DNA from: Bacillota bacterium
GTDB lineage: Bacteria > Bacillota > Clostridia > Monoglobales > Firm-18
DNA: 25,409 nucleotides
Assembly: GCA_023228885.1 (NCBI GenBank)
Contig: JALOAJ010000032.1
Span: 1 to 25,409 of the forward strand
Direction of reading: 5' to 3'
The notes under the pieces were generated by a model, which saw only the letters and a list, made by a program, of their open reading frames with translations, did no database searches and was not told the origin of the DNA. Below, piece after piece: positions 7,701 to 15,055 of this stretch. Both the position numbers and the translations under genes were made by a program. The stretch's first letter is position 1. Each line of letters opens with the position of its first letter.

Positions 7701-10700
7701 AGCCTTTTTCAATTTTAATTTTAAACCGTTGTGACATTATAGGGTCTAAAACTGCCCCCACCGAATGGGTCATTTCGTTGCCCTCTTTCATTGCGGCAGG
7801 CGATTGGAGAGTGTTTTTTCTTCCGATAAACTTTGCTCTGTCTGTTTCAAACTCTATTCTTCCTAACTTTTCATGCTCGATGCAAACCGTTTGAACGGCG
7901 TATATCGGCGCCGCCCCTTCAATATTCGGTCTTCTGCTTGCAATAATGCAATCGAGCCCTTCATCGTATTCGGTGCGGATGAAAAGGTTGCTAAAGGCAG
8001 TATGAGCCCTGTCCGAATCAAGCGTTGCAAGTGTTATTTCTTGATAATTGGTTATATCCAAAAGCACATCCTCATTGCTGTGGTTTGCTATGGTAACCTT
8101 GCGTATTTCAGCGTTTTCCTCGGGAGAAACGATTATTTCGGTTGTCGTGTCAATCCCGTTCATATTGTGAAAATACTCTGCTTTGTGGGGCGAAAAAATA
8201 ACTCTGTTGCCCGCGTTGTTGTCATACAGCGGCGCTAAAGATGTTGTCCACCATTGTCCGTTATTTATATTTTTGATATACATAAAGTGTCCGTATGTGC
8301 CGTTTTGCAAATCACTTCTAAAGCGGGTCAGCGCCATGTTGCCCGCAAATGAATATCCGCACCCGCTGTCGCTGAGCAAAACCGAAAAGTTGCCGTTTGA
8401 CAAAAGATGCAAGTTCGGCATATTAACATCAATATTTTCAATTTCTCTTATGCACGACGCTTGCGGATACACTATCGGTTTTAGCGGGGTGATTCTTTCT
8501 TTCGTTTCCTTTGAAATAATGATGTTAATCGGCACTCGCTCGCATAAAAGCTCCTCGGTTGCTTTTACCGTAACATCGGAGTGAAATCTTTTTTGCAATA
8601 TATTTGAATTTAAAACATTGTTTATTGAGAGCAGGCTCATACCCAAATGATGCACCATATAGCTTTTTATAACGCTGTATTCTTGGTTCGGCAAAATGCG
8701 TTCCGGGGTATAATCAATCGCCTCGTAAAGCCCGTATTTGCCCAAAATGCCTATGTCCTTAAATTGCTTAATGTTTGCCATTGCCGCATCAAAATCTACC
8801 ATCAGCGCCATCATCGAGGCATACGGCGCAACAACCATATCGCTCATAAGCCCCCGCTTTAAGCCTAAATCGGGAACCCCAAAGGCTTTATACTGATAGT
8901 TAAGGTTAATATCAAACGCATTAAAACCGCTTTCCGATGTGCCCCACGGCACATTTCGCACCCTGCCGTATTTTTTTTGACAACGAATTACAAAGTGGTA
9001 TGTTTCGTCAAGCAGGGTGTTTTTGATATTTTTCATTAAAAGCAGCGGCATTAAATATTCAAACATTGTGCCTGTCCACGATATAAGCCCTTTGTAGCCG
9101 TCCCTTGAAACAAGCGTTCTTCCCAAGGTGAACCAATGTTTTTTTGGTATTTCGCCTTTTGCTATTGCTACAAAGCTTGCCATTCTTGCCTCGGAAGAAA
9201 GAAGGTCGTAGTATGATTTTGTGATTTTTTCTTCTTCCGCATTATACCCTATTGAAAATAAATCCCGCTGTTTATCGTAAAGCGGCACAAAGGTTGTGTC
9301 GTCATACATTTTTTTAAGGATCGCCCCAACCTCATTGGCCCTGCTTGAAAGCTCGGTATGCTTTTTTTCGATTTCGTCAATCGCTTTTAAAACAACAAGG
9401 ATATAGCCGCAAAGGTTTCCGCTGTCAACTGTTGATATATACCGAGGGTGCAGCACCTCAAGGGTTTTGGTGTTATACCAATTGTAAAAGTGCCCGTTCC
9501 ATTTTTCCAACCTTTCCATACCCGAAGTTACCTTTTCGAGCATATCAATAGTTTTTTGCGCATCTATAAAGCCCATATCGTTTGCACAAATTATTGCGCA
9601 AAGATGCAAGCCCATATTTGTGGGCGATGTTCTATGCGCCGCGCCGTTTGGAGGGTCCTCTTGAAAATTGTCGGGAGCAAGGTAATTATCCGTTATGGTT
9701 GTAAAATCTTCGAAGTACTGCCATGTTTGCTTTGCTATTCCCACAAGGAACTTTTTATCGTCTTTTTTAATTGTTACTGCCTTTTTTAGCGTATCTTTGC
9801 TTGAATAATACATTACCAACGGGGCAAGCAGCCACACCGCCCCCAGCGCCGCAACAAAGATGTTATGCTTAGTTGAAACGAAAAACAGTAAAACAGCAAA
9901 AATACACGACGGCAGCATTCTTTTGTAATAGCTGAGCAAGTCCTCTTTATATTTTCGTTCCGTTTCGGCCGCCGTCACCCATTCAAGCAATTTCTTTTTG
10001 GAAAAGAACATACGATACAGCGCCCGTATTACGGCATTAAGAGTAATGTATGCGTAATGCGGAATTAATATAAAAAGCAATGCCGCCTCGTACACTATGC
10101 CTTTAATGCCGTAAACAATGGTGGAGTTGCAGCGTTGACCTATAAAACGATAGCCTGCGCCCAAAAACCAGTCGATAGATGACATAATAAGCGAAAAACA
10201 AATTGTGAAAACAGCAAAACCGAACCATATCAGGCTGTTGCCCGGCAATATGCTAAATGAAGTTAACATAATTGCTGACAAAGCAACGGGGAGGAGGGAG
10301 CGGCGAAGGTTGTCGAATATCTTCCATCTTGATAATGCGCTGATGTGTTTTTTAAAAGACCCTAAAAGCCATGGGAGGAGTTGCCAGTCGCCTCGTGTCC
10401 AGCGATGCATTCGTGCGGCGTATGAGCTGTATTTCCATGGAAACCCGTCAATAAGCTCAACATCGCTGATAAGGGCGCAGCGCAAATAGCTGCCCTCTAA
10501 CAAGTCGTGGCTTAATATTTTATTTTCCGGTATTGCATTTGGAAGTATGTTATAAAACATATCTACATCAAAAATGCCTTTGCCTGTAAATATGCCTTCG
10601 CAAAACAAATCTTGGTATATATCCGAAACTGCGCCCGAGTATAAATCTATGCCGCCTTGCCCCGCAAAAACCCTTGAAAAAAACGAAGTGTTTGCGCTTT

Positions 10701-12660
10701 CAACGCTTATATTTATTCGCGGCTGCATTATGGCATATCCCGAAACTATTCTGCCGTTTTTCATTTTGGGCTTGTTTAGCGGGTGCGACATTGCGCCTAC
10801 AAGCTCTTTTACCGAATCGCGCGGCAATTTTGTGTCTGCGTCCAAAGTTATAACATATTTAATTTCGGGCAATGAGTTTTTGTCAAAAGGCTTTAAAAAG
10901 GAGGTGTTATTATCCCCCTTTAGCAGCTTGCAAAATTCTACTATTGCTCCGCGTTTGCGCTCCCAGCCCATGTAAAGCTTGCTTTTGGGCTCGTATGTGC
11001 GTTTGCGATGAAACAAATAAAACCTGTCGGAATATTTTTTATTAAGGGATGAAATGACATTTTCCGCCGCGCTTATTATTTTTTTATCATCGGTGTTATT
11101 TTCTTTCTTGCTATCGGGAAAATCGCTTAGCAGCCCGAAATAAACATTTTCATGCTTGTTGGCAAGGTAGTATATTTCAAGCTTTTCCGCTAAATCCTTG
11201 GCATGCTTTTCGTTTGGAAGCAAGGCGGATATTACAACAAAGGTTGCATGCTCTTTATCTATTCCATCCGTTAAATCCAAGCGCGGTATGGGGCACACTT
11301 TAGTGCAGTTTAGCGCTAAGTGATTAAAAATGTTTATGGCAATATCCATCGAAGGAATTATTGTCAGCAAAAATATAAAGATTGCCGCAGTTGGATTTGT
11401 TAATGTGAAGGCATACCATGAAAGGGCAGCGGATATCCCGCCGGAAAAAAGAATAATACCTGCCCAATAAATAAATTGTTTAATTTTTCTGACTATATTA
11501 TTGCTAACGCCTAAGTCTGTTTCTATAAGGTAATGCCCAACATGTCGATTGTTTTTTGTTGAAAGCTCAATTGCGCTAAGGGCAACCTCAACTTCGGACA
11601 AGTCCAGCCTTTTTCCTATTCGCTCAACATTTCTTCTGTAATGGTTTTTTGTTTTTTTATCCATCTTTGCGTATATTTCATCTGCGCTAAGTATTTTTTC
11701 AACTTGGCTCAGCGACTCAAAAATGAAGGTGTAGTCAAGCGCAAGAATATATTTTAGGCTCGTTATTGCGTTGCCCATTGAAACTTGCCGAGCCGCTTGT
11801 TTTTGATGCTCCATTGCTATTACCGTTTCAGAGTTTGTGTTAAGCTTTGACAGGCGCACACTTAAATATCCAAGTGCATCCGCCCCTTTTGCCCCGTGCT
11901 TTTTAAAGCCGGAAATAAGGTGCTCTATAAGCGAAAGGCGACCGGAAATGCCCGACTTAAAAAATGGCATGATAGTTTCGTCATAGCTTGCTTTTTTCTC
12001 AATAACGGCGTCTATTGCATCCTGCGCCTGCTTATATTGATTGTGGGTTTTGTTTATTTTATTGCAAAGGTGTCGTATATTTTCTATAAGCCCAATTTTT
12101 AGCATTGAGGAAACAGACCAAATCTCCGCATCGGATAAATACGAAATTTTTTGGTATTCCGTTATAAAATCGATAAGCATCTGCTGGGTAACCGCGCTGT
12201 CGGTATTGCTTACAAACTCCAGCGCTATTGCAAAAACCCGCGGGTAACCCGTATATTGCCCTTCTTTGATTACAGGTAGCTTTTTAAAATATTTTTTTTG
12301 AATGTTTAGCAGCAAGTCTTTTGTTTGTTCTTCTATAATATAGAAGTTATCCAGCAGCCATTCGTCGCTTCCCGTTACATGCTCACCGTTTGAAACAAGC
12401 TCCGACAAGCGCCGATAGGTAGAAAGAATAGTTCGGTAATTATCGCTGACCCTTGTGAGCAAATGGCTTATGCTGTTTTTGCCTTTTATCAATTCTTGGT
12501 TTCTGGCAAGCTGCTGCGCATGCCACATTAGGCTTTCTCCGTCAAGCCTAACGGCTCGGACATCGAACTTTCCCCTTTTGTTTGATGAAACCACCATTAG
12601 CATGTATATTATTATTATGAAAATTGCGCAAAAAAAGATACCAATCGGATAAATCATCAT
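4726..12660 (-). CDS. ndvB: Cyclic beta-1,2-glucan synthase-like protein (GT84-GH94, NdvB/ChvB family)
   Basis: This 2644-residue membrane protein has the full layout of NdvB/ChvB/Cgs. It starts with an N-terminal membrane segment (1-24) and a long helical region, then a membrane hairpin (about 392-436). The GT84 glycosyltransferase follows, with DAD at 607-609 in YVITLDADTKLP and RMHRW ending at Trp754. More membrane helices follow (about 775-960), then a glycoamylase-like domain (about 970-1370) thought to set chain length. The GH94-type part comes last: beta-sandwich segments near 1410 and 1910, and an alpha-barrel from about 2170 with the phosphorylase-type acid Asp2349 in GSGDWNDG. The family polymerises UDP-glucose on the protein and releases cyclic beta-1,2-glucan. 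It is slightly shorter than the proteobacterial forms (about 2800-2870). GAGG lies 3 bases before the ATG at 12660 and 6 before the next ATG, so either could start. No glucan exporter gene is visible. Confidence 0.9.
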   Translation of the reverse strand: MMIYPIGIFFCAIFIIIIYMLMVVSSNKRGKFDVRAVRLDGESLMWHAQQLARNQELIKGKNSISHLLTRVSDNYRTILSTYRRLSELVSNGEHVTGSDEWLLDNFYIIEEQTKDLLLNIQKKYFKKLPVIKEGQYTGYPRVFAIALEFVSNTDSAVTQQMLIDFITEYQKISYLSDAEIWSVSSMLKIGLIENIRHLCNKINKTHNQYKQAQDAIDAVIEKKASYDETIMPFFKSGISGRLSLIEHLISGFKKHGAKGADALGYLSVRLSKLNTNSETVIAMEHQKQAARQVSMGNAITSLKYILALDYTFIFESLSQVEKILSADEIYAKMDKKTKNHYRRNVERIGKRLDLSEVEVALSAIELSTKNNRHVGHYLIETDLGVSNNIVRKIKQFIYWAGIILFSGGISAALSWYAFTLTNPTAAIFIFLLTIIPSMDIAINIFNHLALNCTKVCPIPRLDLTDGIDKEHATFVVISALLPNEKHAKDLAEKLEIYYLANKHENVYFGLLSDFPDSKKENNTDDKKIISAAENVISSLNKKYSDRFYLFHRKRTYEPKSKLYMGWERKRGAIVEFCKLLKGDNNTSFLKPFDKNSLPEIKYVITLDADTKLPRDSVKELVGAMSHPLNKPKMKNGRIVSGYAIMQPRINISVESANTSFFSRVFAGQGGIDLYSGAVSDIYQDLFCEGIFTGKGIFDVDMFYNILPNAIPENKILSHDLLEGSYLRCALISDVELIDGFPWKYSSYAARMHRWTRGDWQLLPWLLGSFKKHISALSRWKIFDNLRRSLLPVALSAIMLTSFSILPGNSLIWFGFAVFTICFSLIMSSIDWFLGAGYRFIGQRCNSTIVYGIKGIVYEAALLFILIPHYAYITLNAVIRALYRMFFSKKKLLEWVTAAETERKYKEDLLSYYKRMLPSCIFAVLLFFVSTKHNIFVAALGAVWLLAPLVMYYSSKDTLKKAVTIKKDDKKFLVGIAKQTWQYFEDFTTITDNYLAPDNFQEDPPNGAAHRTSPTNMGLHLCAIICANDMGFIDAQKTIDMLEKVTSGMERLEKWNGHFYNWYNTKTLEVLHPRYISTVDSGNLCGYILVVLKAIDEIEKKHTELSSRANEVGAILKKMYDDTTFVPLYDKQRDLFSIGYNAEEEKITKSYYDLLSSEARMASFVAIAKGEIPKKHWFTLGRTLVSRDGYKGLISWTGTMFEYLMPLLLMKNIKNTLLDETYHFVIRCQKKYGRVRNVPWGTSESGFNAFDINLNYQYKAFGVPDLGLKRGLMSDMVVAPYASMMALMVDFDAAMANIKQFKDIGILGKYGLYEAIDYTPERILPNQEYSVIKSYMVHHLGMSLLSINNVLNSNILQKRFHSDVTVKATEELLCERVPINIIISKETKERITPLKPIVYPQASCIREIENIDVNMPNLHLLSNGNFSVLLSDSGCGYSFAGNMALTRFRSDLQNGTYGHFMYIKNINNGQWWTTSLAPLYDNNAGNRVIFSPHKAEYFHNMNGIDTTTEIIVSPEENAEIRKVTIANHSNEDVLLDITNYQEITLATLDSDRAHTAFSNLFIRTEYDEGLDCIIASRRPNIEGAAPIYAVQTVCIEHEKLGRIEFETDRAKFIGRKNTLQSPAAMKEGNEMTHSVGAVLDPIMSQRFKIKIEKGSVSHFAIITAGCSARDEALEIAKKYKIYSNIERAFDMAWSRSQVENKYLGMSAKNEKAAYDMLSNIIYTLPYRRTLSDYILSNKLGQQSLWSQGISGDNPIIALRIYCIYETDILKKLLKAHELLRFKGLAVDLIIITEDVGSYNQPLLNAVRELVSVSHLREHVGSSGGIFVIDGNTAAPELKTLLLSAASVVLSSKIPSISNQLKVESYENKIPYTSFIKHEYEKTELDIGEVEYYNGFGGFAGSEYIIRLDEGAKTPLPWSNVISDKNFGFLITESGGGFSWYHNSRENKLTPWSNDAITDPVDELVYIRDNVGGNIWTLFSEQYIVRHGLGYSVFEKMCCKILSRLTVFVAEGNNNKLNFLEITNKDDKPRSFTVTYYVNPVLGVSENETKKFIVTQKDDDFISIKNSYNTDYEGQTIYVSTSEQLSSFTCDKREFFGKSRLSQTPNGLLRDNFSNRFGAGFDGCVAISNIIELAPNEKKSIVFSLGMTKIKYSANSACSLLESTKQNWARKTGQIKINTPDTAMNLMVNSWLLYQTISCRLYARSAFYQCGGAYGFRDQLQDVLALLSHMPEAAKEQIIRCAQHQFIEGDVQHWWHEVEGGFRGIRTNFSDDLLWLPYVVAEYIKVTGDDEILNVLAPYIEGELLCEGEDEKYCPAEISNKVGTIKEHCMKAIEKASKFGQHGLPLMGSGDWNDGMNKIGALGKGVSVWLGWFLYDILNKYNLPSDSLKENLNKAWDGSWYHRAYDDNGMPIGSNQNTECKIDAIAQAWSVISEGGDEQQSKQAMDSVIRYLVNKEEGLIKLLTPPFDGGEGNPGYIKSYVPGVRENGGQYTHAAAWVILAFAKLGMGDTATELYSLINPINHSRTPIEAAKYKTEPYVVAADVYTAHEHVGRGGWTWYTGAAGWLYKVAVEWILGIKKQGETLIIDPCIPHSWKNFSFEYGYKDTKYIIDVSNPNGLCKADKPEIIKLVNDNKTHSIKIVMQKGQ

Positions 12661-12672
12661 ATACCTCTTTCT

Positions 12673-12708
12673 AAAACCGCTCTTTAATTAACATAATCAA
12701 AGAGCGGT
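12673..12708 (-). terminator. Intrinsic terminator after ldh, end of the purine transcription unit
   Basis: Read on the minus strand, ACCGCTCTTT (12708-12699) pairs perfectly with AAAGAGCGGT (12685-12676) around a 13-base loop, and TTTT (12676-12673) follows. It lies about 80 bases after the ldh stop. The short T-run suggests incomplete termination. It is also the leader region of the glucan synthase gene, which starts 13 bases further on, so read-through could supply transcripts to that gene. I saw no convincing promoter for the glucan synthase in 12709-12788. A small hairpin, AGTATG paired with CATACT, is also present there. Confidence 0.6.
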
Positions 12709-12788
12709 ATGATGTAATAACAATTGGTATTTTACCCAAAATTCTTAATTTTCATGCTAACAGTATGTCGGCATACTTATTTGAAATT

Positions 12789-13739
12789 CTAAAAAAAATC
12801 CTCAATCTGCTTTATATGTGATTTGAGGGTGTTGGCAGAATGGTGAAACGCCCCAAGCTCATCATCGCTTAGGCTAAGCTCAAGCACTTTTGACACGCCG
12901 GCTTTTCCCACAACAGCGGGAACGCTGATAAAAACATCGTCAAGCCCATATTGACCTGTCATAAGGCTTGAAACGGTGAGGATGGATTGCTCGCCTCGCA
13001 TAACGCATTCCACTATCCGTTTTACCGCAAGCGCCACCGCATAATATGTTGCGCCTTTTTTGTCTATTATTTCATATGCGGCATTTTTCACATTGTTATA
13101 AATATCATATTTTCTTATTCCGTCACAGCAGTTGCACATTCTGCAGTAATCGTCCATCGGCACTTGCCCCACCGTTGTGCTGCTCCATACGGCAACCTCG
13201 GTATCGCCATGCTCGCCTATAATGTAAGCATGAATGTTTCGCGCGTCAATGCCAACATGCTCCGCAAGCAAAAACCTAAACCGCGCAGTGTCCAAAACGG
13301 TGCCGGAGCCTATTATTTTGTTTGCGGGAAAACCGGACAGCTTATAAGTTAAATAAGAAAGTATATCAACCGGATTTGTCACAACAAGGATAGTTGTTTC
13401 ATGGGTAATATGCAACACCAGTTGGTCTATAATGCTTTTAAAAACAGCGGCATTCTTTTTTAGCAAATCAATTCGAGTTTCGTTCGGCTGCTGATTTGCC
13501 CCTGCCGTTATAATTACTATTTCTGAATTTGCACTGTCGCTGTAATCGCCTGCAACCACTTTGGTCGGCTTCATAAAAGGAACGCCGTGGCTCATATCAA
13601 GCGCATCGCCGTGCGCTTTCACCTTGTTTTTGTCTATTAAAACAATTTCGTTTACAACGCTGCTTTGCATAAGAGCAAACGCCGTTGTTGCGCCGACAAA
13701 CCCTGCACCTACAATTGTAACTTTACCTTTTTTAATCAT
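12789..13739 (-). CDS. ldh: L-lactate dehydrogenase
   Basis: This NAD-dependent enzyme converts pyruvate and lactate and regenerates NAD in fermentation. The start is ATG 13739 (316 residues), with GGAGGT (13744-13749) 4 bases upstream. A TTG further upstream at 13751 would put this ribosome-binding site inside the gene. The nucleotide fold begins at VTIVGAGFVGA. Gln83 in AGANQQPNETR marks lactate rather than malate specificity, Arg89 is on the mobile loop, Asp150 and Arg153 are in VLDTARFR, and the proton relay is His177 in GEHGD. Arg155 and His170 match the fructose-1,6-bisphosphate site of bacterial LDH, so allosteric activation by FBP is likely. The gene starts 15 bases after purD and is the last gene of the purine unit, an unusual place for it. 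Confidence 0.95.
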   Translation of the reverse strand: MIKKGKVTIVGAGFVGATTAFALMQSSVVNEIVLIDKNKVKAHGDALDMSHGVPFMKPTKVVAGDYSDSANSEIVIITAGANQQPNETRIDLLKKNAAVFKSIIDQLVLHITHETTILVVTNPVDILSYLTYKLSGFPANKIIGSGTVLDTARFRFLLAEHVGIDARNIHAYIIGEHGDTEVAVWSSTTVGQVPMDDYCRMCNCCDGIRKYDIYNNVKNAAYEIIDKKGATYYAVALAVKRIVECVMRGEQSILTVSSLMTGQYGLDDVFISVPAVVGKAGVSKVLELSLSDDELGAFHHSANTLKSHIKQIEDFF

Positions 13740-13754
13740 ACGCACCTCCAAATT

Positions 13755-15020
13755 TTATGCGGTATTTTTTCCAATATCGGTTCTGTGATACGCGCCTTCA
13801 AAAGAAATTTCCGCCACCGCATTATATGCCTTGTCAACCGCTTCACCCATTGTGTCACCTGTTGCGGTTATACCCAAAACCCTGCCGCCGTTTGTATAAA
13901 AATCGTCTTTTATCTTTTTTGTTCCCGAATGATAAATGCTAACCCCATCATGTGATAACGCTTTATCCATACCGTCTATTTTATAATTTACTCGGTATTG
14001 CTTAGGATAACCTTCCGATGCCATTATAACGCAGGCAGCCGCTTTGTCGCTCCACTCAATTTTAATATCACAAAGCCGCTCATTCATTATTGCCTTTATT
14101 ATTTCGATAATATCGCTTTTTAACCGAGGCAGCACAACTTGCGCTTCAGGGTCTCCGAACCGGCAGTTATACTCTATAACATAAACGCCCGTTTCGGTGA
14201 TTATAAGCCCGAAGTATAAAACCCCTTTGAACTTTCTTCCCTCGCTGTTCATTGCATTCATTGTTGGCAGGAATATCTTTTCCATGCAATATGCCGCAGT
14301 TTCTTTCGTGTAGGCATCGCTTGGAGAAAAAGCGCCCATACCGCCTGTGTTTAGCCCCTTATCACCATCGTACAGCTTTTTGTGGTCTTGCGCCGAAACC
14401 ATCGGAACGATTGTTTTGCCGTCTGTAAACGCAAGCACGGAAACCTCTTTGCCCGATAAAAACTGTTCTATTACAACCCTTTCGCCTGCGCTTTTAAAAA
14501 TTCTTTTTTCCATTATATCCCCAAGCGCGCCTTTTGCCTCGTCAAAGCTTTCCGCTATAATAACCCCCTTGCCGTATGCAAGCCCTTCAGCTTTAATAAC
14601 AATGGGATAGTCGCTGTTTTTCAAATATTCCGTTGCGTTCTCTAAGTTGTCAAATACCTCATATTTTGAGGTTGGAATGTTATATTTTTTCATAAGGTTT
14701 TTTGAAAACACTTTACTGCCCTCAATAATGGCGGCCGCTTTATTCGGGCCAAATGCCGATACAGAGCGTTCTTCAAGCCGGTCCACCATGCCGAGCACCA
14801 AAGGGTCGTCTTGCGCAACAACAACCAAATCAATTTTTTCTTCTACTGCAAAATTGACCATGCTTTCAATATCGGTTGCTTGAATATCAACGCAAGTTGC
14901 TATTTGCGAAATTCCTCCATTGCCCGGTGCGCAGTATATTTTTTCAGTAAGCGGGCTTTGCGAAATTTTCTCCGCCAAAGCATGTTCACGCCCGCCGCCG
15001 CCAACTATCAAAATTTTCAA
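13755..15020 (-). CDS. purD: Phosphoribosylamine-glycine ligase (GARS, PurD)
   Basis: PurD joins glycine to phosphoribosylamine with ATP, the second step of purine synthesis. The 421-residue protein has the ATP-grasp layout: an N-terminal KILIVGGGGREHAL segment, GPNKAAAIIEGSK, the ATP-binding IKAEGLAYGKGV loop, the NTGGMGAFSP segment and the metal site NCRFGDPEAQ near residue 295. The length is normal. The start is a TTG at 15018-15020. TCCCT on the plus strand (15026-15030) gives AGGGA 5 bases upstream, and the protein begins directly at the first strand of the fold. It follows the purN-purH fusion by 35 bases and precedes ldh by 15 bases, so it belongs to the same transcription unit. Confidence 0.96.
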   Translation of the reverse strand: MKILIVGGGGREHALAEKISQSPLTEKIYCAPGNGGISQIATCVDIQATDIESMVNFAVEEKIDLVVVAQDDPLVLGMVDRLEERSVSAFGPNKAAAIIEGSKVFSKNLMKKYNIPTSKYEVFDNLENATEYLKNSDYPIVIKAEGLAYGKGVIIAESFDEAKGALGDIMEKRIFKSAGERVVIEQFLSGKEVSVLAFTDGKTIVPMVSAQDHKKLYDGDKGLNTGGMGAFSPSDAYTKETAAYCMEKIFLPTMNAMNSEGRKFKGVLYFGLIITETGVYVIEYNCRFGDPEAQVVLPRLKSDIIEIIKAIMNERLCDIKIEWSDKAAACVIMASEGYPKQYRVNYKIDGMDKALSHDGVSIYHSGTKKIKDDFYTNGGRVLGITATGDTMGEAVDKAYNAVAEISFEGAYHRTDIGKNTA

Positions 15021-15055
15021 GTTTATCCCTCGCTTTGATGTATTTTTTACAAGGC

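Noticed and set aside
13740..13751. TTG start for ldh four codons upstream
   Set aside because: The GGAGGT ribosome-binding site would fall inside the gene. ATG 13739 has ideal spacing to it.
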